In this document: positions 11,531 to 23,485 of the stretch, piece by piece
Position numbering within the stretch: position 1 is the first letter of the stretch
Layout of the letters: each line of letters opens with the position of its first letter
Translations under genes and position numbers: made by a program
DNA from: Aporrectodea caliginosa
Lineage: Eukaryota; Annelida; Clitellata; Crassiclitellata; Lumbricidae
DNA: 64,000 bases
Direction of reading: 5' to 3'
Assembly: GCA_020284085.1 (NCBI GenBank)
Contig: JACEVL010000520.1
Location: forward strand, 353,501-417,500
Notes under the pieces: model-generated
Told to the model about the DNA's origin: nothing
The model's database searches: none
Seen by the model: only the letters and a program-made list of their open reading frames with translations

Positions 11531-12916
11531 AGTACCTTAGTAGGGAAGATATTTCTGACTTCTCCTTAGGCTTCCTTTTACACTACATGATTCGTAATTC
11601 GCAAAACACAGTCCATGCCTTCAAGTCATCAACAATTCATCATCTACGACGCATTCATCATTCTTCTCATATTTTATACCAACACCCTTACAATTGGACT
11701 TTTATGTCATGTAGACGATTGTCGTAAATTCAGCTGCATTTTTAGAAACCGCTAAGCAGAATACCTTAAATGCAGGCGGTTTGTAATTTAATGTAATAGA
11801 ACATTTATATAGCGCCTCTCCAAGACATCCACTCAGCGACGATCTCCGCACTAGCCTGTTAAATGTCATTACGAACGAATATATTGAATCCGTAATAGCA
11901 AAACAATGCAGTTATTTAAAATGTAATCGAACATATTATACGCCTGTAATCATTTTCATACTTCGTGGCTTGTTGATTTTAGTGTAAATACTGTATTTGA
12001 CGCCTTTGATGCCTTTCAGCATGAATTACCATAACTCTTGGCTTGCGGTAATTGCAAATGAAGCAGACATTAATTTATATGGCGCCTCTCATCATAGGAT
12101 ACCGCAATTGGTGTTCTACAGTCCACTCAGCTTCCTTTGGAATGTCCTACAATATTGCGACCGGTTGAAATTGCCTGATTTTGGTTTTGGTAGGACGAGA
12201 ATAGTAAACTGTATAGTGTCTGTCGTAGCCTTTACCAAATATATCTCTCTGGAAATTGGAGCCGGTATTTTATGGCACTTGGCGCATGGCTAAGTGTGTG
12301 TGTGCATGTGTGACCGGGCCATGTCGCTCGTCTGTATGATATCCGGGTCGCCCGATCACTGGACTGCGTGCCCGTGGCCGAATGATTTCGACTTTAATCA
12401 TAAGCTCTTAGGTCGGACTTTATTACGGGAAGGAGACCTTGGAATTGCTTATTTCTTCGGAAGTGTCGTTTGATGGTCGCGTTGCAGAACACCGCCACTA
12501 GGAAATGGGTTCGAATCCCGATATTCAACAGATGACATTAGCCGATCGAAAACGTCTGTTTGTCCTGGAAATGCATGTAAATAGGTCAGTGTAAAGTCAA
12601 ATGCCAATACAGACAACTGGCAATAAGGAACGATGTGTGAAAGTTGCAATATCAGAATGATCTCTTTGCTTGTTGTGAGTCGAGAAAATACGGTCGCTGT
12701 AGGAAAGTATGTTCTATTTGGCGTCGTTGATTCCTTGAATTGTAACTGTATACCCATGCAATTATACAGGCTACACAATAATATTTGTGCATATTTATCA
12801 AGGTGGCGAAACATGAGGCTCTCTTTTGCCAAGGTAGGAACTGCTTGAATCGGTATAGACCTTTGCGATGACCTTCCCAACTCTGTCGTACATTCCTATT
12901 TGAACAGCGAAGATGG
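11531..12916. other. Noncoding stretch
   Basis: No convincing gene. TTTATATAGCGCC-type motifs at about 11806 and TTATATGGCGCCTC at 12075 resemble retroposon tails. A B-box-like GGGTTCGAATCCCG lies near 12508. Open frames at 12449-12880 (-) and 12652-12942 (-) overlap and lack recognisable motifs. Confidence 0.35.
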
Positions 12917-13010
12917 CAGTGCCGGATTAAGGCATAAGCCAACTAAGCCATGGCTTAGGACCCCACAAGTTCCACAACGTTTTTGAGGGCCCCAAAATCC
13001 GGAGAAATTA
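12917..13010 (+). mobile_element. Possible single hAT terminus
   Basis: CAGTGCCGGATTAAGGC at 12917 has the form of a hAT terminal repeat. I could not find a matching inverted end or a second copy of the flanking GAAGATGG, so it may be a truncated element. Confidence 0.3.
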
Positions 13011-13384
13011 AAGCATATTGCTGCAGCAATTTCTAATTTTGTATAATTTTAGATAATTTAGCGCTTTACCCTGAAACTTTTGCAGTGCTAGTAAGTTGTG
13101 TAACTATTTACTTACTGAATACTGACCCCAGTCACAGACTCACACTCACAGTCTGTAGAGGTCTCTGTTTCATTAGAAAAACATAGCTTATCATGTACAG
13201 GTGCGTTTAGAACTTTGTGTTCAGATACCCGTACTTTGGTAATTTCCCTTTGCTTTGGGGTTAGGGCACCCGGATGTCTTAACCCCGCTTTTGGCTTACC
13301 GTTCCCGGATGTCTAAATCGCCTCTGAATAATGGCAATCTTTCCGTTCGTTCATCAATGGCCTTTTTCAAGAGGTTTCGAGAGC

Positions 13385-13540
13385 CTTTGTGAGCCGATTG
13401 GTTGAGGGCTCTCCTTACCATGTGGAGAGTACGGAATCGAGCATCCCCTGAGACGGTAACCGTGAAGGGTCCTTGAGAAAGTCACAATTGCTCAGCGCCA
13501 TTGATTGATGCTTGGTCATGAGGTTGTGGCGCTTCATAAT
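13385..13540 (+). mobile_element. SINE-3 copy
   Basis: Reads GGAATCGAGCATCC (B-box derivative), then CTGAGACGGTAACCGTGAAG, GGTCCTTGAGAAAGTC and ATTGCTCAGCGCCATTGATT. These blocks appear in the same order, inverted, at 41925-42055 and partly at 63812-63960. Confidence 0.65.
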
Positions 13541-13620
13541 TGAGCAATAATAAAAAAAATGGCAATAATTTGATCAGTAGATGGGATGATATATAAATAG
13601 ATGGTGGGTTTGAGAACGGA

Positions 13621-13949
13621 ATGATGGATGGATGGATGGATGGATGGATGGATGGATGGATGGATGGATGGATGGATGGATGGATGGATGGATGGATGGA
13701 TGGATGGATGGATGGATGGATGGATGGATGGATGGATGGATGGATGGATGGATGGATGGATGGATGGATGGATGGATGGATGGATGGATGGATGGATGGA
13801 TGGATGGATGGATGGATGGATGGATGGATGGATGGATGGATGGATGGATGGATGGATGGATGGATGGATGGATGGATGGATGGATGGATGGATGGATGGA
13901 TGGATGGATGGATGGATGGATGGATGGATGGATGGATGGATGGATGGAT
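13621..13949. repeat. Pure (ATGG)n microsatellite, about 330 bp
   Basis: More than 80 consecutive ATGG units without a visible interruption, which suggests a young, still mutable tract. The apparent MDGW and SIHP repeat proteins in several frames are artefacts. Confidence 0.98.
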
Positions 13950-13967
13950 TTATATTGATGAAGAACC

Positions 13968-14075
13968 AAGAGAGAGAGCGAGAGTGACAGACAAGGAGAC
14001 AGAGAGAGAGAGAGAGAGAGAGAGACAAGGAGAGAGAGAGAGAGACAAGGAGAGAGAGAGAGAAAGAGACAGTCT
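13968..14075. repeat. (GA)n/(GAGACAAG)n tract
   Basis: Polypurine GA repeats with GACAAGGA interruptions directly after the (ATGG)n tract. Confidence 0.9.
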
Positions 14076-14469
14076 GTCTGTCTCTTTCTCTATTTTGACA
14101 GAGACCGGGGTTACATTTGCCACATGGCATACTGCACGGGAATCGATTTCCGCACGCAGTTATCAAAGGTCGTGCAACAGTGTTTTTCCTAAGACGTACG
14201 CGATTTGTTAAGGTCAACCCCAAGACCTGTCATGAAACAATAAACCTACTTGGCTGTCTTAAAGGATAAAGTAATCGACTGACTGCGTTCCACGTCATTT
14301 ACATACGCACGACAACTCGCCGTATACAGCGGTGACACGAGACTGTAAGAGAAAATGAGAAATATTAAACCCCGTTGATTAGTTTTCAGCGGGAGATTTT
14401 CCAGACAGTGTTTTCAATTGACAAAGTCCGTTCTCTTTGGAAAGGTTAAGAAATGGCGACAAAAGGAGA

Positions 14470-14658
14470 TGGAGAGATGAAGGAAGATGACTGACAGATG
14501 GAAAGACAGATGAATCAATGGCTGGATGGAGAGAGAAAAAGAGAGAAGCGAGATAATAGAAATGGGAGGAGACAGAGACAGACAGATAGACAGAGACAGC
14601 GGCAGAGACAGAGAGAAGAGAGGATATACGGAGAGACAGAGAGAAGAGAGGGCAGAAG

Positions 14659-14722
<64 letters not shown>

Positions 14723-15350
14723 GGGAGACGGAGAGGGAGACGGAGAGGAGAGGGAGAGAGAGAGGGAGCGGACAGGGAAAGGGAGAGGGAGAGGGAAATG
14801 GAGAGGAGAGGGAGAGGGAGAGGGAAATGGAGAGGAGAGTGAGAGTGAGAATAGAGGAGAGAGAGAGGGAGACGGACAGGAAAGGGAGAGGTAGAGGTCT
14901 CCCTAGCGGGGAGACCTCCCTAGTGGGGAGACTTCTGCGAGCGGCAGAGGAGAGGAGAGAGAGAGAGAGAGAGGAGACGGACAGGGAAAGGGAGAGGGAG
15001 AGGGAAATGGAGAGTGAGAGTGAGAGTGAGAATAGAGGGAGAGAGAGAGGGAGACGGACAGGGAAAGGGAGAGGGAGAGGTAGAGGGAGAGGGAGAGGGA
15101 CAGTGACAGGGAGATGGAGAGATGTAGGAAGATGACTGACAGACGAAAGGACAGACGAATGAATAGAGAGAGACAAAGAGAGAATCGAGATACTAGAAAC
15201 TGAAAGAGAGAGATACAGACAGATAGACAGAGACATAGACAGCGCCAGAGACGGAGAGAAGACAGAGGAGGGAAAGATGGAGAGGAAGAGGAAGAAGGAG
15301 AAGGAGAGAGGGAGAGAGAGAGACAAAGAGAGCGTGGGCAGAATATAGAA
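14470..15350. repeat. Long polypurine tract, about 880 bp
   Basis: Almost entirely GA, GGGA and GACA repeats on the plus strand. Within it, near 14896-14935, two copies of CCCTAG(C/T)GGGGAGAC form short hairpins (GGTCTCCC / GGGGAGACC). Arg/Glu-rich and Ser/Leu-rich open frames on the two strands are artefacts. Such tracts can form triplex DNA. Confidence 0.93.
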
Positions 15351-15364
15351 AGGGGACAGAGGGC

Positions 15365-15735
15365 CTTATATGTTTGTATGTATGCATTTTTGTATGTATG
15401 TATGTATGGATGTACGTATGTATATATGTATGTATGTATGTATATATATGTATGTATGTATGCATGTATGTATGTATGTATAGATACATACATTGTGTGT
15501 ATGTATGTATGTATGTATGTATGTATGTATGTATATATATGTATGTATGCATACATACATAGGGCCTACTGTATGTATATATGTATGCATGCACATACAT
15601 ACATACGTACGTACGTACATACATACGTACATGCATACACACATACATACATACATGCATGCATACATACATGCATACATGCATACATACTGTACATGCG
15701 TGCATGCATGCCTACATAGATGCATGCACACATTC
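15365..15735. repeat. Inverted (GTAT)n / (ACAT)n microsatellite
   Basis: The left half is (TATG)n, the right half after about 15550 is (CATA)n, so the two halves are complementary and could fold back. Spacers such as AGGGCCTACTG lie at the centre. Confidence 0.93.
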
Positions 15736-16289
15736 ATACATTTGCACAATTCGTTGAATGCGGAGAATGTGGTAACATGTCGTACTGGCGACCTTTGTAT
15801 TCTGTTATCACTGCACACACTGGGTTACCTGGTACAATAGTTCAGGATTGCAATTCCAGGGATTCTGATAACAGAACAACAGATGCTGATAAGCCTCCTG
15901 GTCGATTACACATCTACAGAACTGAGACTTACGCACAGTGAGTGAACAGATAACGCACCCACTAACACTTGGCTTTCCACTTATTTCCACGACCAGACAC
16001 TGTTCTAACCGCCGCCTAAATACAATGTACCTACAGAAACACTATGGCATTTGTCTCATGGCATATACAGCGTGGGTGGAAAAAGCGGTCTGCTTCAAGC
16101 GTTGGTTTCATAATATTAAATACCTGGAAGAAAACCCAGATGGATTTTTATCTTGATTGTAACTGATGACGATTTTTGAAATCTTAGACGCTTCCTGTCA
16201 AGTATGATGTCATTATCAAGTCATTTGTGAACAAACTATCTACGGTAAATTGCGTTCACTGATGCGGACAACACAGTGATAAACTATTG
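15736..16289. other. Noncoding stretch
   Basis: Nothing recognisable; short open frames here carry no known motif. Confidence 0.3.
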
Positions 16290-16429
16290 ACGACAAAATA
16301 AAAATTTATAGGCCAAATGTTCCTACGGAGAATTTCCATAAAAGGAATGGAAACTTGGTGGACTGAGAAGAGTGCATGGACGTTGTGTTCCCCACTCCTC
16401 TACACAGGGTGAACTCGCTACTCGTGTGC

Positions 16430-16645
16430 GAACTGCTATTAGACAGCATCGTGCTTTCTCTGTTGTCCGCCTTGTGGTATGAAAAGGGATCCCATTAGCA
16501 TCACGCCAGATGCCTATAGGTTCAGTCAGATGTGTTTCATTGCAGCCTTGAGACCGTCATTTTTAGCCGTGGTTGAGGCGGGAGCGCTCCTGAGTAACCT
16601 TGAAGGGCGCTATATAAATCTCCGTGATGAATGAAAGAATGAATG
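16430..16645 (+). mobile_element. Retroposon-like insert in mariner relic
   Basis: Ends in GGGAGCGCTCCTGAGTAACC and AAGGGCGCTATATAAATCTC followed by (GAAT)n/(GGAT)n, the tail pattern shared with SINE-3-type sequences at 4990-5048 and 27735-27815. The head is not recognised. Confidence 0.45.
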
Positions 16646-17061
16646 AATGGATGGATGGATGGATGAGAAAGACTGATCGTCAGGTCATTCTACAGGCAAC
16701 GGCAGATCACGAACTAGGAGAAATACCGAACACAGCGAAAATATGCAAGATATTGTTTTGAGTTAAAAGGACAAACCACAAACTCATCTCACACGGCGAG
16801 AAAAAGCAGGAGAGCTGGACATTTCTCAGCGTTCAGTAAATGAAATTGTCAAGGAGAAGACCTTGTATTAAAATGTTTCAAAAGCTGTAAAGCGACTGAA
16901 CAAGGCCAACAACCATGCCAGTCGAGGCTTTTGTCAATTCGTTATCCTGTGTATACTTGCCCTATATATATATACGGTGATTAGGGTCCATTTAACTTGG
17001 TTAAGTGGTGAAAAACGTTTTCAATGTCGCTGCAGCATCGACAAAATTTATCGCTTGTAAG

Positions 17062-17318
17062 TTATTATAATATTCTTTATTGAAACAATCCGGTTGACAA
17101 ACTGCAACCAGTTACAGTGTACAGTTATGCAATTGAAACAATTCACAAGAACACAAATGACAGAAGACATAAATCTTAACTGCTAACAGAACAGACAGCC
17201 TGCAATACACGGCGCTAATAGCAGCCTACAAAGCATGTCCGCCCTACGGGACTCGAACTCGGTACCTCTCGCTCTCTATGCCAGTGTGTTATCCAATGCG
17301 CTATCGAGCCCCCCCCAG
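17062..17318 (-). mobile_element. SINE-1, near full length
   Basis: The minus strand starts with a tRNA-like head (B box GAGTTCGAGTCCC near 17245-17265) followed by GCTTTGTAGGCTGCTATTAG and a body ending in CAATAAAGAATATTATAAT. Body and tail match 55773-55993. It lies inside the mariner relic. Confidence 0.85.
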
Positions 17319-17715
17319 TTGCAGTCGGGACTCAGAAAAAGAACATCCCTGGGAATCGTTTGTTTCGCACTTGCTTGACTCAATCGGTGTTTCTGTATTT
17401 GACGGAACAGTACTACTCTTCGCAGAAACTGGCGTTAAAATTTATGGTGCGTATAAACCGCGCTTGATGTCCTGCTAACCGAGAAGCTCTCACCAGATAT
17501 ACGAGAAATGTCAATGTATTAGCCTACACATATCAGCTGGATGGTTCTCTCCAGAACACTGAGCTCGGTAAACCGTCGAACTGCTGACGAACATAACTCC
17601 AGATTTGATCCCTATTCCCTACTGAGCTTTGGCCTCCAACACTCCAGACCTAAATTCTGTGAACTATAAAATCTGGGGAAGAGGAGGTGAAAAAGAGCAA
17701 TCCATTAAGACAGGC

Positions 17716-17966
17716 AACCATGGGTATGAAGTTTAGCGACTTAATTTTCTTAGCCTCGCCACGTGAAGACGGTTGGCCAGTCCTGTCACTCGCCGTCCCT
17801 TCGTCCACTGACAGTGTACGGTCAGTGTACTCATTATAGCTTAGCTGGCTATATATTGGTTAGAGGCGCAGTTGAAGCAGAAATCTCGAGGCAAATTTCT
17901 GCCCTGGCGGGGATTTGAACCCCCACCTCTCAATTGACAGTCAAGCACGCTCATCACTACTTTCTT
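17716..17966 (-). mobile_element. SINE-2, tRNA-Asp-like head
   Basis: On the minus strand the head shows GAGCGTGCTTGACTGTCAAT, with an anticodon-loop position reading GTC, then GGGGGTTCAAATCCCCGCC (B box), then a roughly 180-bp body ending near CTTCATACCCATGG. At least six other copies are in the window. Confidence 0.85.
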
Positions 17967-18019
17967 CCGTACATGAAAGAAGTGGTCAATAGAACAAAGC
18001 GTATCAGGCAGACTTGGGA

Positions 18020-18331
18020 TGATTGGATAAACGCATTACCGACGCTGCATGAAGTCAGTGATGGTTGAATTGTAATACAAAAGCACGAATAACAGAATGA
18101 CGCGGGTTCGATATACGCTAGCCCCATAAGGTCGACTCAGCCTTCTATTCCCTAGGGTTGATGGCAAAATGAGCAGCAGAAGGACGGATGATCACGGATT
18201 TGCACCTAACAGGCTCCATACAGTTATAAAATCAACTCTTGTTTAACTTGTTACCATGTGTTCCTACTATTTCATGTAATCATATTGCGGTTTGTCGGTT
18301 TGAATTGAATAAACGAATATTATTATTAGTG
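18020..18331 (+). mobile_element. SINE-4-like element with AATAAACGAATATTATT tail
   Basis: A B-box-like GCGGGTTCGATATACGC at about 18102 is followed by GTCGACTCAGCCTTCTATTC and GATGGCAAAATGAG, a layout seen in many invertebrate tRNA-SINEs. The sequence ends in TTGAATTGAATAAACGAATA plus (TTA)n. Only one copy is visible, so the boundaries are approximate. Confidence 0.5.
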
Positions 18332-18579
18332 ATGGACAAAGCCGATGAAGGACATTTTGTTACATTTTATTGAGAGCTATGAAGTTTTCAAAGATCGTTT
18401 TTTTACTCACAGTGTATTTATGCTTACTTGTGGCCGAGTTATGTTTACGAGTCTATGTTTATGTATATCAATATGTGTATGTATATTCATGCGTATATAT
18501 GGTAATGTATATGTATATTTGTATATTATACGTACATATATCTATATTTTGTGTAAATGCTCGAGTATATTGTTATTGT

Positions 18580-19065
18580 TACTGTTGGTGCTATTGTTGG
18601 TTTTGCTGTTGTTAAACAGACATTGTTGTTGTTGTTAAACGAACATTGTTGTTGTTTAACCATACATTGTTTTTGTTGTTAAACATACATTTTTTTGTTA
18701 AACAGACATTGTTGTTTTTTAACATACATTGTTTTTGTTGTTGAGCATACATTGTTGTTGTTAAACAGACATTGTTTTTGTTGTTAAACATACATTTTTG
18801 TTGTTAAACATACATTTTTGTTGTTAAACAGACATTGTTGTTGTTGTTAAACAGACATTGTTGTTGTTGTTAAACAGACATTATTGTTGTTAAATAGACA
18901 TTGTTGTTTTTTAACATACATTGTTTTTGTTTGTTAAATATACATTGTTTTTATTGTTAAACATACATTGTTGTTATTAAACAGTTGTTATTTAACATAC
19001 ATGTTGTTAAACATGTTTAACACTGTTGTTGTTAAAAAGACATTGTTGTTGTTTATCAGTGCACG
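18580..19065. repeat. Minisatellite based on TTGTTGTTAAACAGACA
   Basis: Repeating (TTG)n blocks alternate with TTAAACA(G/T)ACA, giving a variable unit of about 22-32 bp over some 480 bp. Variation in the number of TTG triplets per unit suggests slippage within units as well as between them. Confidence 0.9.
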
Positions 19066-19342
19066 CACTTGCAGCGACAGTTTAATAGACCTGTGCAACA
19101 GCCTCAGAAGCTCGACCTTCAGAAGATTTCATTTTTAAAGAATTAGCCTATAGTTGATAAGTAGAAATAAAAGAAACCGTTGTATGTTGATAAACAGGTG
19201 AGTCTTAATTTTTTTAAAGATTTCTTATGATTATATTATCCTTAATTTAGTAGATCGTTCAACATGGCGGGAAAAGATTAAGAGAACCTATGATCACCAA
19301 CTGTCTTTACGAAAATCTTCGCAACTATTATTATGATAATTA

Positions 19343-19612
19343 TGTGTATAGTGGTTAGCGTGCTGAACTTCCAACCAAAGGATGGGGCTTCGAATCCTGT
19401 CAGGACAGAAATTTGTTTCGATATTCCGCTCTACATGCGTCCCCTTGCCAACTCGCTGTAATGAGTACACAGACCGCACACTGTCGTTGGGAAGAATGGA
19501 CGGCGAGGGAGAGGTCTGGCCAACGGCTGGCATATGCCGAGGCTGAGAAAATGAAATTGCTAACACTAAATGCCCATGGCTGCCGCTAACGCTAGCTTAA
19601 GAAGCTGTTCTT
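19343..19612 (+). mobile_element. SINE-2 copy
   Basis: Head GTATAGTGGTTAGCGTGCTG, B box GGGCTTCGAATCCTG, body with GACCGCACACTGTCGTTGGG and end GCCCATGGCTGCC...GCTAGCTTAAG, the same end as the copy at 33493-33725. Confidence 0.85.
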
Positions 19613-19619
19613 CTATATT

Positions 19620-19856
19620 TATATTCGGTCATGTGTATGCCTATGCAGATGAACATGTATACATAAATATGCGCATAATGTATATGCAATTTTTAAGCAT
19701 ATATACATGGATGTATGTATGTATGTATACATGCATATTGTGTGTGCACATATATGCATGCATTATATGTGTGCATAATTTCAAACTGCATATGTATATG
19801 TCTATATGCATATATATTTTGCATATATGTATGTCTATAAATATATGCATATACTG
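19620..19856. repeat. (ATATGC)-rich low-complexity DNA
   Basis: Alternating purine-pyrimidine sequence (ATATGCATATATG-type) upstream of duplicated unit A. Similar sequence precedes units B and C, so unit A probably starts inside it. Confidence 0.7.
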
Positions 19857-21130
19857 AGCGCTATCAGCCTTCTGGTATGCCAAACCACTCACGTGAGATA
19901 TATATATATGCAAGCAGCGCTGTATATCTTCTGATGCTCAGACAAAAAGAGGCGTGAGTGCGGATGCTTTGCAACAGCTGCAGCAGCTGCTGCGGCAGTA
20001 GTCAGCCTCCATCCGTCCGCATCAAGACGAACATCATCTGGGGCTGAGTGGCAAGAGTCGACACTTCTAATGAACGTGGTATAGTCAACTTCTTAGCAGA
20101 ACAGACTTAGTAGCTCTTAGGTCAATGGCTGGATAGACGATGCAATCTCAGAAAAATTGACTGGATAGACCTATCGACAGGTTGGTGTGATCATCAAGTC
20201 ATCAACTTCGTCGTTGTAGATGATATCATCTTCAACGTCGTCATCATCATCATCATAGTCACCATCATCATAATTTTTTGTCATCATGATCATTGCCATC
20301 AACATCATTGTCATTTCATCATCATCACCATCATCATCAACATCATTATCATCATCACCAGACCAGGACAGAGGGAGGGGGAGCAGGTGGGCCAGTTGGC
20401 ACGTGCTTACGCTTTTGACGGCCTACTCTCCCAGCCAGAGAGTCACAGATAAATGCAGATAATTATATAGATAGGCCTATATATCATAAATGAAGAAATT
20501 CGAACTGTCACGAATATTCGTAATGCGCTACATGATCTGATGTTCTGACATTCCGAGCACAGAATATAAATAGCTCTGGCTTACTGTAACTGGTAAATTA
20601 TAAGTAGGCTACGCCATATTCATTTAGCGCTGTAATATAAAATACATGTAAGTTATATTATAATACAGAAATGATTCATCATAATTATGTAGTTAGTACT
20701 GATTGATAACAAAATACTTAATTAGCAGTTTGAAATTAATGGGGCCCACATTTCCCATATGGCCTGAATCTATTACCAGCTTTGTACTGGCCTGATCATC
20801 ACCATCAGCATCATCATTATCATAATTGTCATCGTCATCACATCATAAACGTCATTATTATCACAATCGTCATCATCATCCTAATTTTTTGTACCATCGT
20901 CATTGTCATCAACATCATCATTATTGTCATCAACATCATCATCATCGTCATCACCATTATCTTCATCATCATCGTTAATAATTAAAATCATCATAAATTA
21001 TTACGTTCACGAGTTCACAATTAAACAGAATGTGGTGTTACCATATCGTCACAATGAGGCCTTCTATTAGATTAACTTAATGTTGATTTGATATATCACA
21101 GATAAACGAACTAAGCTCGACTGCCACTCG
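19857..21130 (+). repeat. Segmental duplication unit A
   Basis: Starts GCGCTATCAGCCTTCTGGTA and contains the near-palindrome CAGCTGCAGCAGCTGCTG (about 19975), several (ATC)n patches and AATTAATGGGGCCCACAT (about 20735). It is almost base-for-base identical with unit C (24547-25820) apart from small indels, and less similar to unit B (21717-23230). It ends at CTCGACTGCCACTC, joined directly to a mariner fragment. No protein-coding content. Confidence 0.9.
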
Positions 21131-21520
21131 ATCTTCGGCCGACCACTTCCCGCAGCGCGTTCAACTGAACCGGTAGTTCTCAACTTTCGCAGAAAGTCAT
21201 CTAATGTTTTTCTTTTCCAATTCTTGTTCGGAAACTCCTTAATTAATCGTCTAGAAGAATAATTTTTGCATTCCCGCAGATTTTTAATTAAAATTTTATC
21301 CTCAAAACTCAACATTTTAAAAATTTTAACTCAAATTTTCAACCATCAACTTTATTTACATTATGCTGCGAAACGGATATGACGTCATCCGCGCAAGTAA
21401 ATAAGTAAATCGTAGAGATTTAATTTTTCTTTCAAACGACACAAAAACTATAAAAAATTTAAAATACCGACCGCGATATAGCTAAACATAAAGTGGCCCG
21501 GTTTTTTATGGCTCACAGTG
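21131..21520 (-). pseudogene. Mariner M1 fragment between units A and B
   Basis: The minus strand carries the intact outer terminal repeat (ending CACAGTG at 21520), the 5' leader and the first about 62 transposase residues (start at 21315) up to GSGRPK. There it breaks and runs into unit A sequence. The rest of the transposase and the other terminus are missing. Confidence 0.92.
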
Positions 21521-23485
21521 TATATGTGTGTATGTGTATATGTATATATGCATGTATATATGGATTATATGCATGTATATATGCAGATATGTGTGTACAT
21601 TTAACTATGCAAATATATGTACATATATCTATATGTCTATAATTATATGCATATACATATATATATATGCATGCATATACATACATATATAAATGCATAT
21701 ATACTTGTGTACTGTGCGTTATCAGCCTTTTGGTATGCCAAACCACTCACATATATGCAAGCAGCGATGTATATCTTCTGATGCTCAGACAAAAAGAGGC
21801 GTGAGTGCGGATGCTTTGCAACAGCTGCAGCAGCTGCTGCGGCAGTAGTCAGCCTCCATCCGTCCGCATCAAGACGAACATCATCTGGGGCTGAGTGGCA
21901 AGAGTCGACACGTCTAATGAACGTGGTATAGTCAACTTCTTAGCAGAACAGACTTAGTAGCTCTTAGGTCAATGGCTGGATAGACGCTGCAATCTCAGAA
22001 CACCTGGCTGGATAGACCTATCTACAGGTTGGTGCTATCATCACCTTTGTCGTTGTCGTTAATGTCATCTTCATCGTCGTCATAATCTAATCCAATCTAA
22101 TCTGAACATTTGTAAAGCGCTTCTCACAGCAGAGCTATTCAGAAGCGCTCTCAGCGTGACAGGCCCGTGAAAAGAGAAAGGTCTTTAAGCAGCGAAGAGA
22201 TGCAGGTGAAATCCCCTCCAGAATCCTGCTACGAATTGCAGGGGAAGGTCATTCCATATTGAGGACCCACTACAGCGAAAGCCCGATGCTGGGTTAATGA
22301 GGTTCGCGACCGAGGTACGAAAATATCAAGCCGGTCATCATCATTGTCACCATCATCATCACAATATTTTGTCATAATGATCATTGTCATCAACATCACT
22401 GTCATTTCATCATCACCACCATCATCATCAACATCATCATCATTGTCATCATCACCAGACCAGGACAGAGGGTGAGGGAGCAGGTGGGCCAGTTGGCACG
22501 TGCCTACGCTTTTGAGGGGCCTACTCTCCCCGCCAGAGAGTCAAAGATAAATGCAGATAAAATATAGATATATCATAAATGAAGAAATTCGAACTATCAC
22601 GAATATTCGTAATGCGCTATAGGATCTGATGTTCTGACACTCCGAGCACAGAATATAAATAGCTCTGGTTCTTTTATTTTGCTCTGTAACTGGTAAATTG
22701 TAAGTCGTCATATTCGTTTAGCGCTGTAATAAAAGTACATGTATATAATATACAGAAATCATTCATCATAATTACGTAGTTAGCACTTATTGATAACCAA
22801 AATACTTAATGAGCAGTTTGAAATTAATGGGGCCCACATTTCCCATCTGACCTGAATCTATTACCATTTGTACGGGCCTGATCATCACCATCAGCATCAT
22901 CATCATCATCGTAATTGCCATCGTCATCACTATCATAAACGTCATTGTTATCACAATCGTCATCATCATCATAATTTTTTGTACCATCGTCATTGTCATC
23001 AACATCATCATTATAGTCAACATCATCGTTAGTTATCAACTTATCATCATCATCATCAACACCATTATCGTCATCATCATCGTTGATAATTAAAATCATC
23101 ATATTACGCTCACGAGTTCACATTTAAGCAGAATGTGGTGTTACCATATTGTCACAATGAGGCTTTCTATTAGATTAACTTAATCCTGATTTGATATAGC
23201 GCAGATAAATGAACTGAGCTCGACTGCCACTCTCTCTTTGAAGCTCAAATTCACTTCCTTCCTTCAAAAATCGGCTCAAAACTCACTACTTCTCCTTGGC
23301 TTTCAAAGATTTGGAAATCTAATTGAATCTTCACCTGGCGGCTGATTATCCGCACCTCAGATTCACATTTCGGTGTGACTTTGCGCGCGTTACAACTTTA
23401 TTTAATAATAATAATAATGTGGCTTTTGTGTGTTGCTGAGAAATTCCAATGGTTTATATTTACATTAAATTACATTTCAACGTCG
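21521..23485 (+). repeat. Segmental duplication unit B
   Basis: Begins immediately after the mariner terminus with (TATG)/(ATATGC)-rich sequence shared with 24355-24546, then follows units A and C with substitutions and indels. It extends about 250 bp further than unit A, to CAACGTCG (23478-23485), where it meets the second mariner fragment. It alone carries a 255-bp insert at 22084-22338. Confidence 0.9.
22084..22338 (-). mobile_element. SINE-like insert unique to unit B
   Basis: Present in B but not at the equivalent place in A and C. It starts on the plus strand with CTAATCCAATCTAATCTGAA (a short tandem tail read in reverse) and AAAGCGCTTCTCACAGCAGA, matching in inverse the tail at 27735-27815. 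This fits a minus-strand retroposon inserted after duplication. Confidence 0.65.

Larger units (their letters stand above)
16290..17690 (+). pseudogene. Decayed Tc1/mariner transposase relic split by SINEs
   Basis: Fragments match the M1 transposase in order but with many substitutions and stops: EFP-KEWK near 16330 (M1 EFPNKNWK), DKPQTHLTRREKAGELDIS near 16770 (M1 DKSKTHLSTRQIARELNLT), SGEKRFQCRCSIDK near 17005 (M1 TDEKLFTVAAPSNTQND, catalytic Asp lost), GVKIYGAY near 17435, and PDLNSVNYKIWG near 17655 (M1 PDLNPLDYSIW, third acidic residue replaced by Asn). SINEs interrupt it at 16430-16640 and 17062-17318, and a third SINE abuts its end at 17716. The order of insertion shows that the transposon is older than these SINEs. 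No terminal repeats recognised. Confidence 0.75.

Noticed and set aside
13534..14223. Frames of up to 229 codons rich in SIHP or MDGW
   Set aside because: Artefact of the pure (ATGG)n tract; no unique flanking coding sequence.
14379..15326. 315-codon Ser/Leu-rich and Arg/Glu-rich frames
   Set aside because: Artefact of the polypurine tract; low complexity on both strands.
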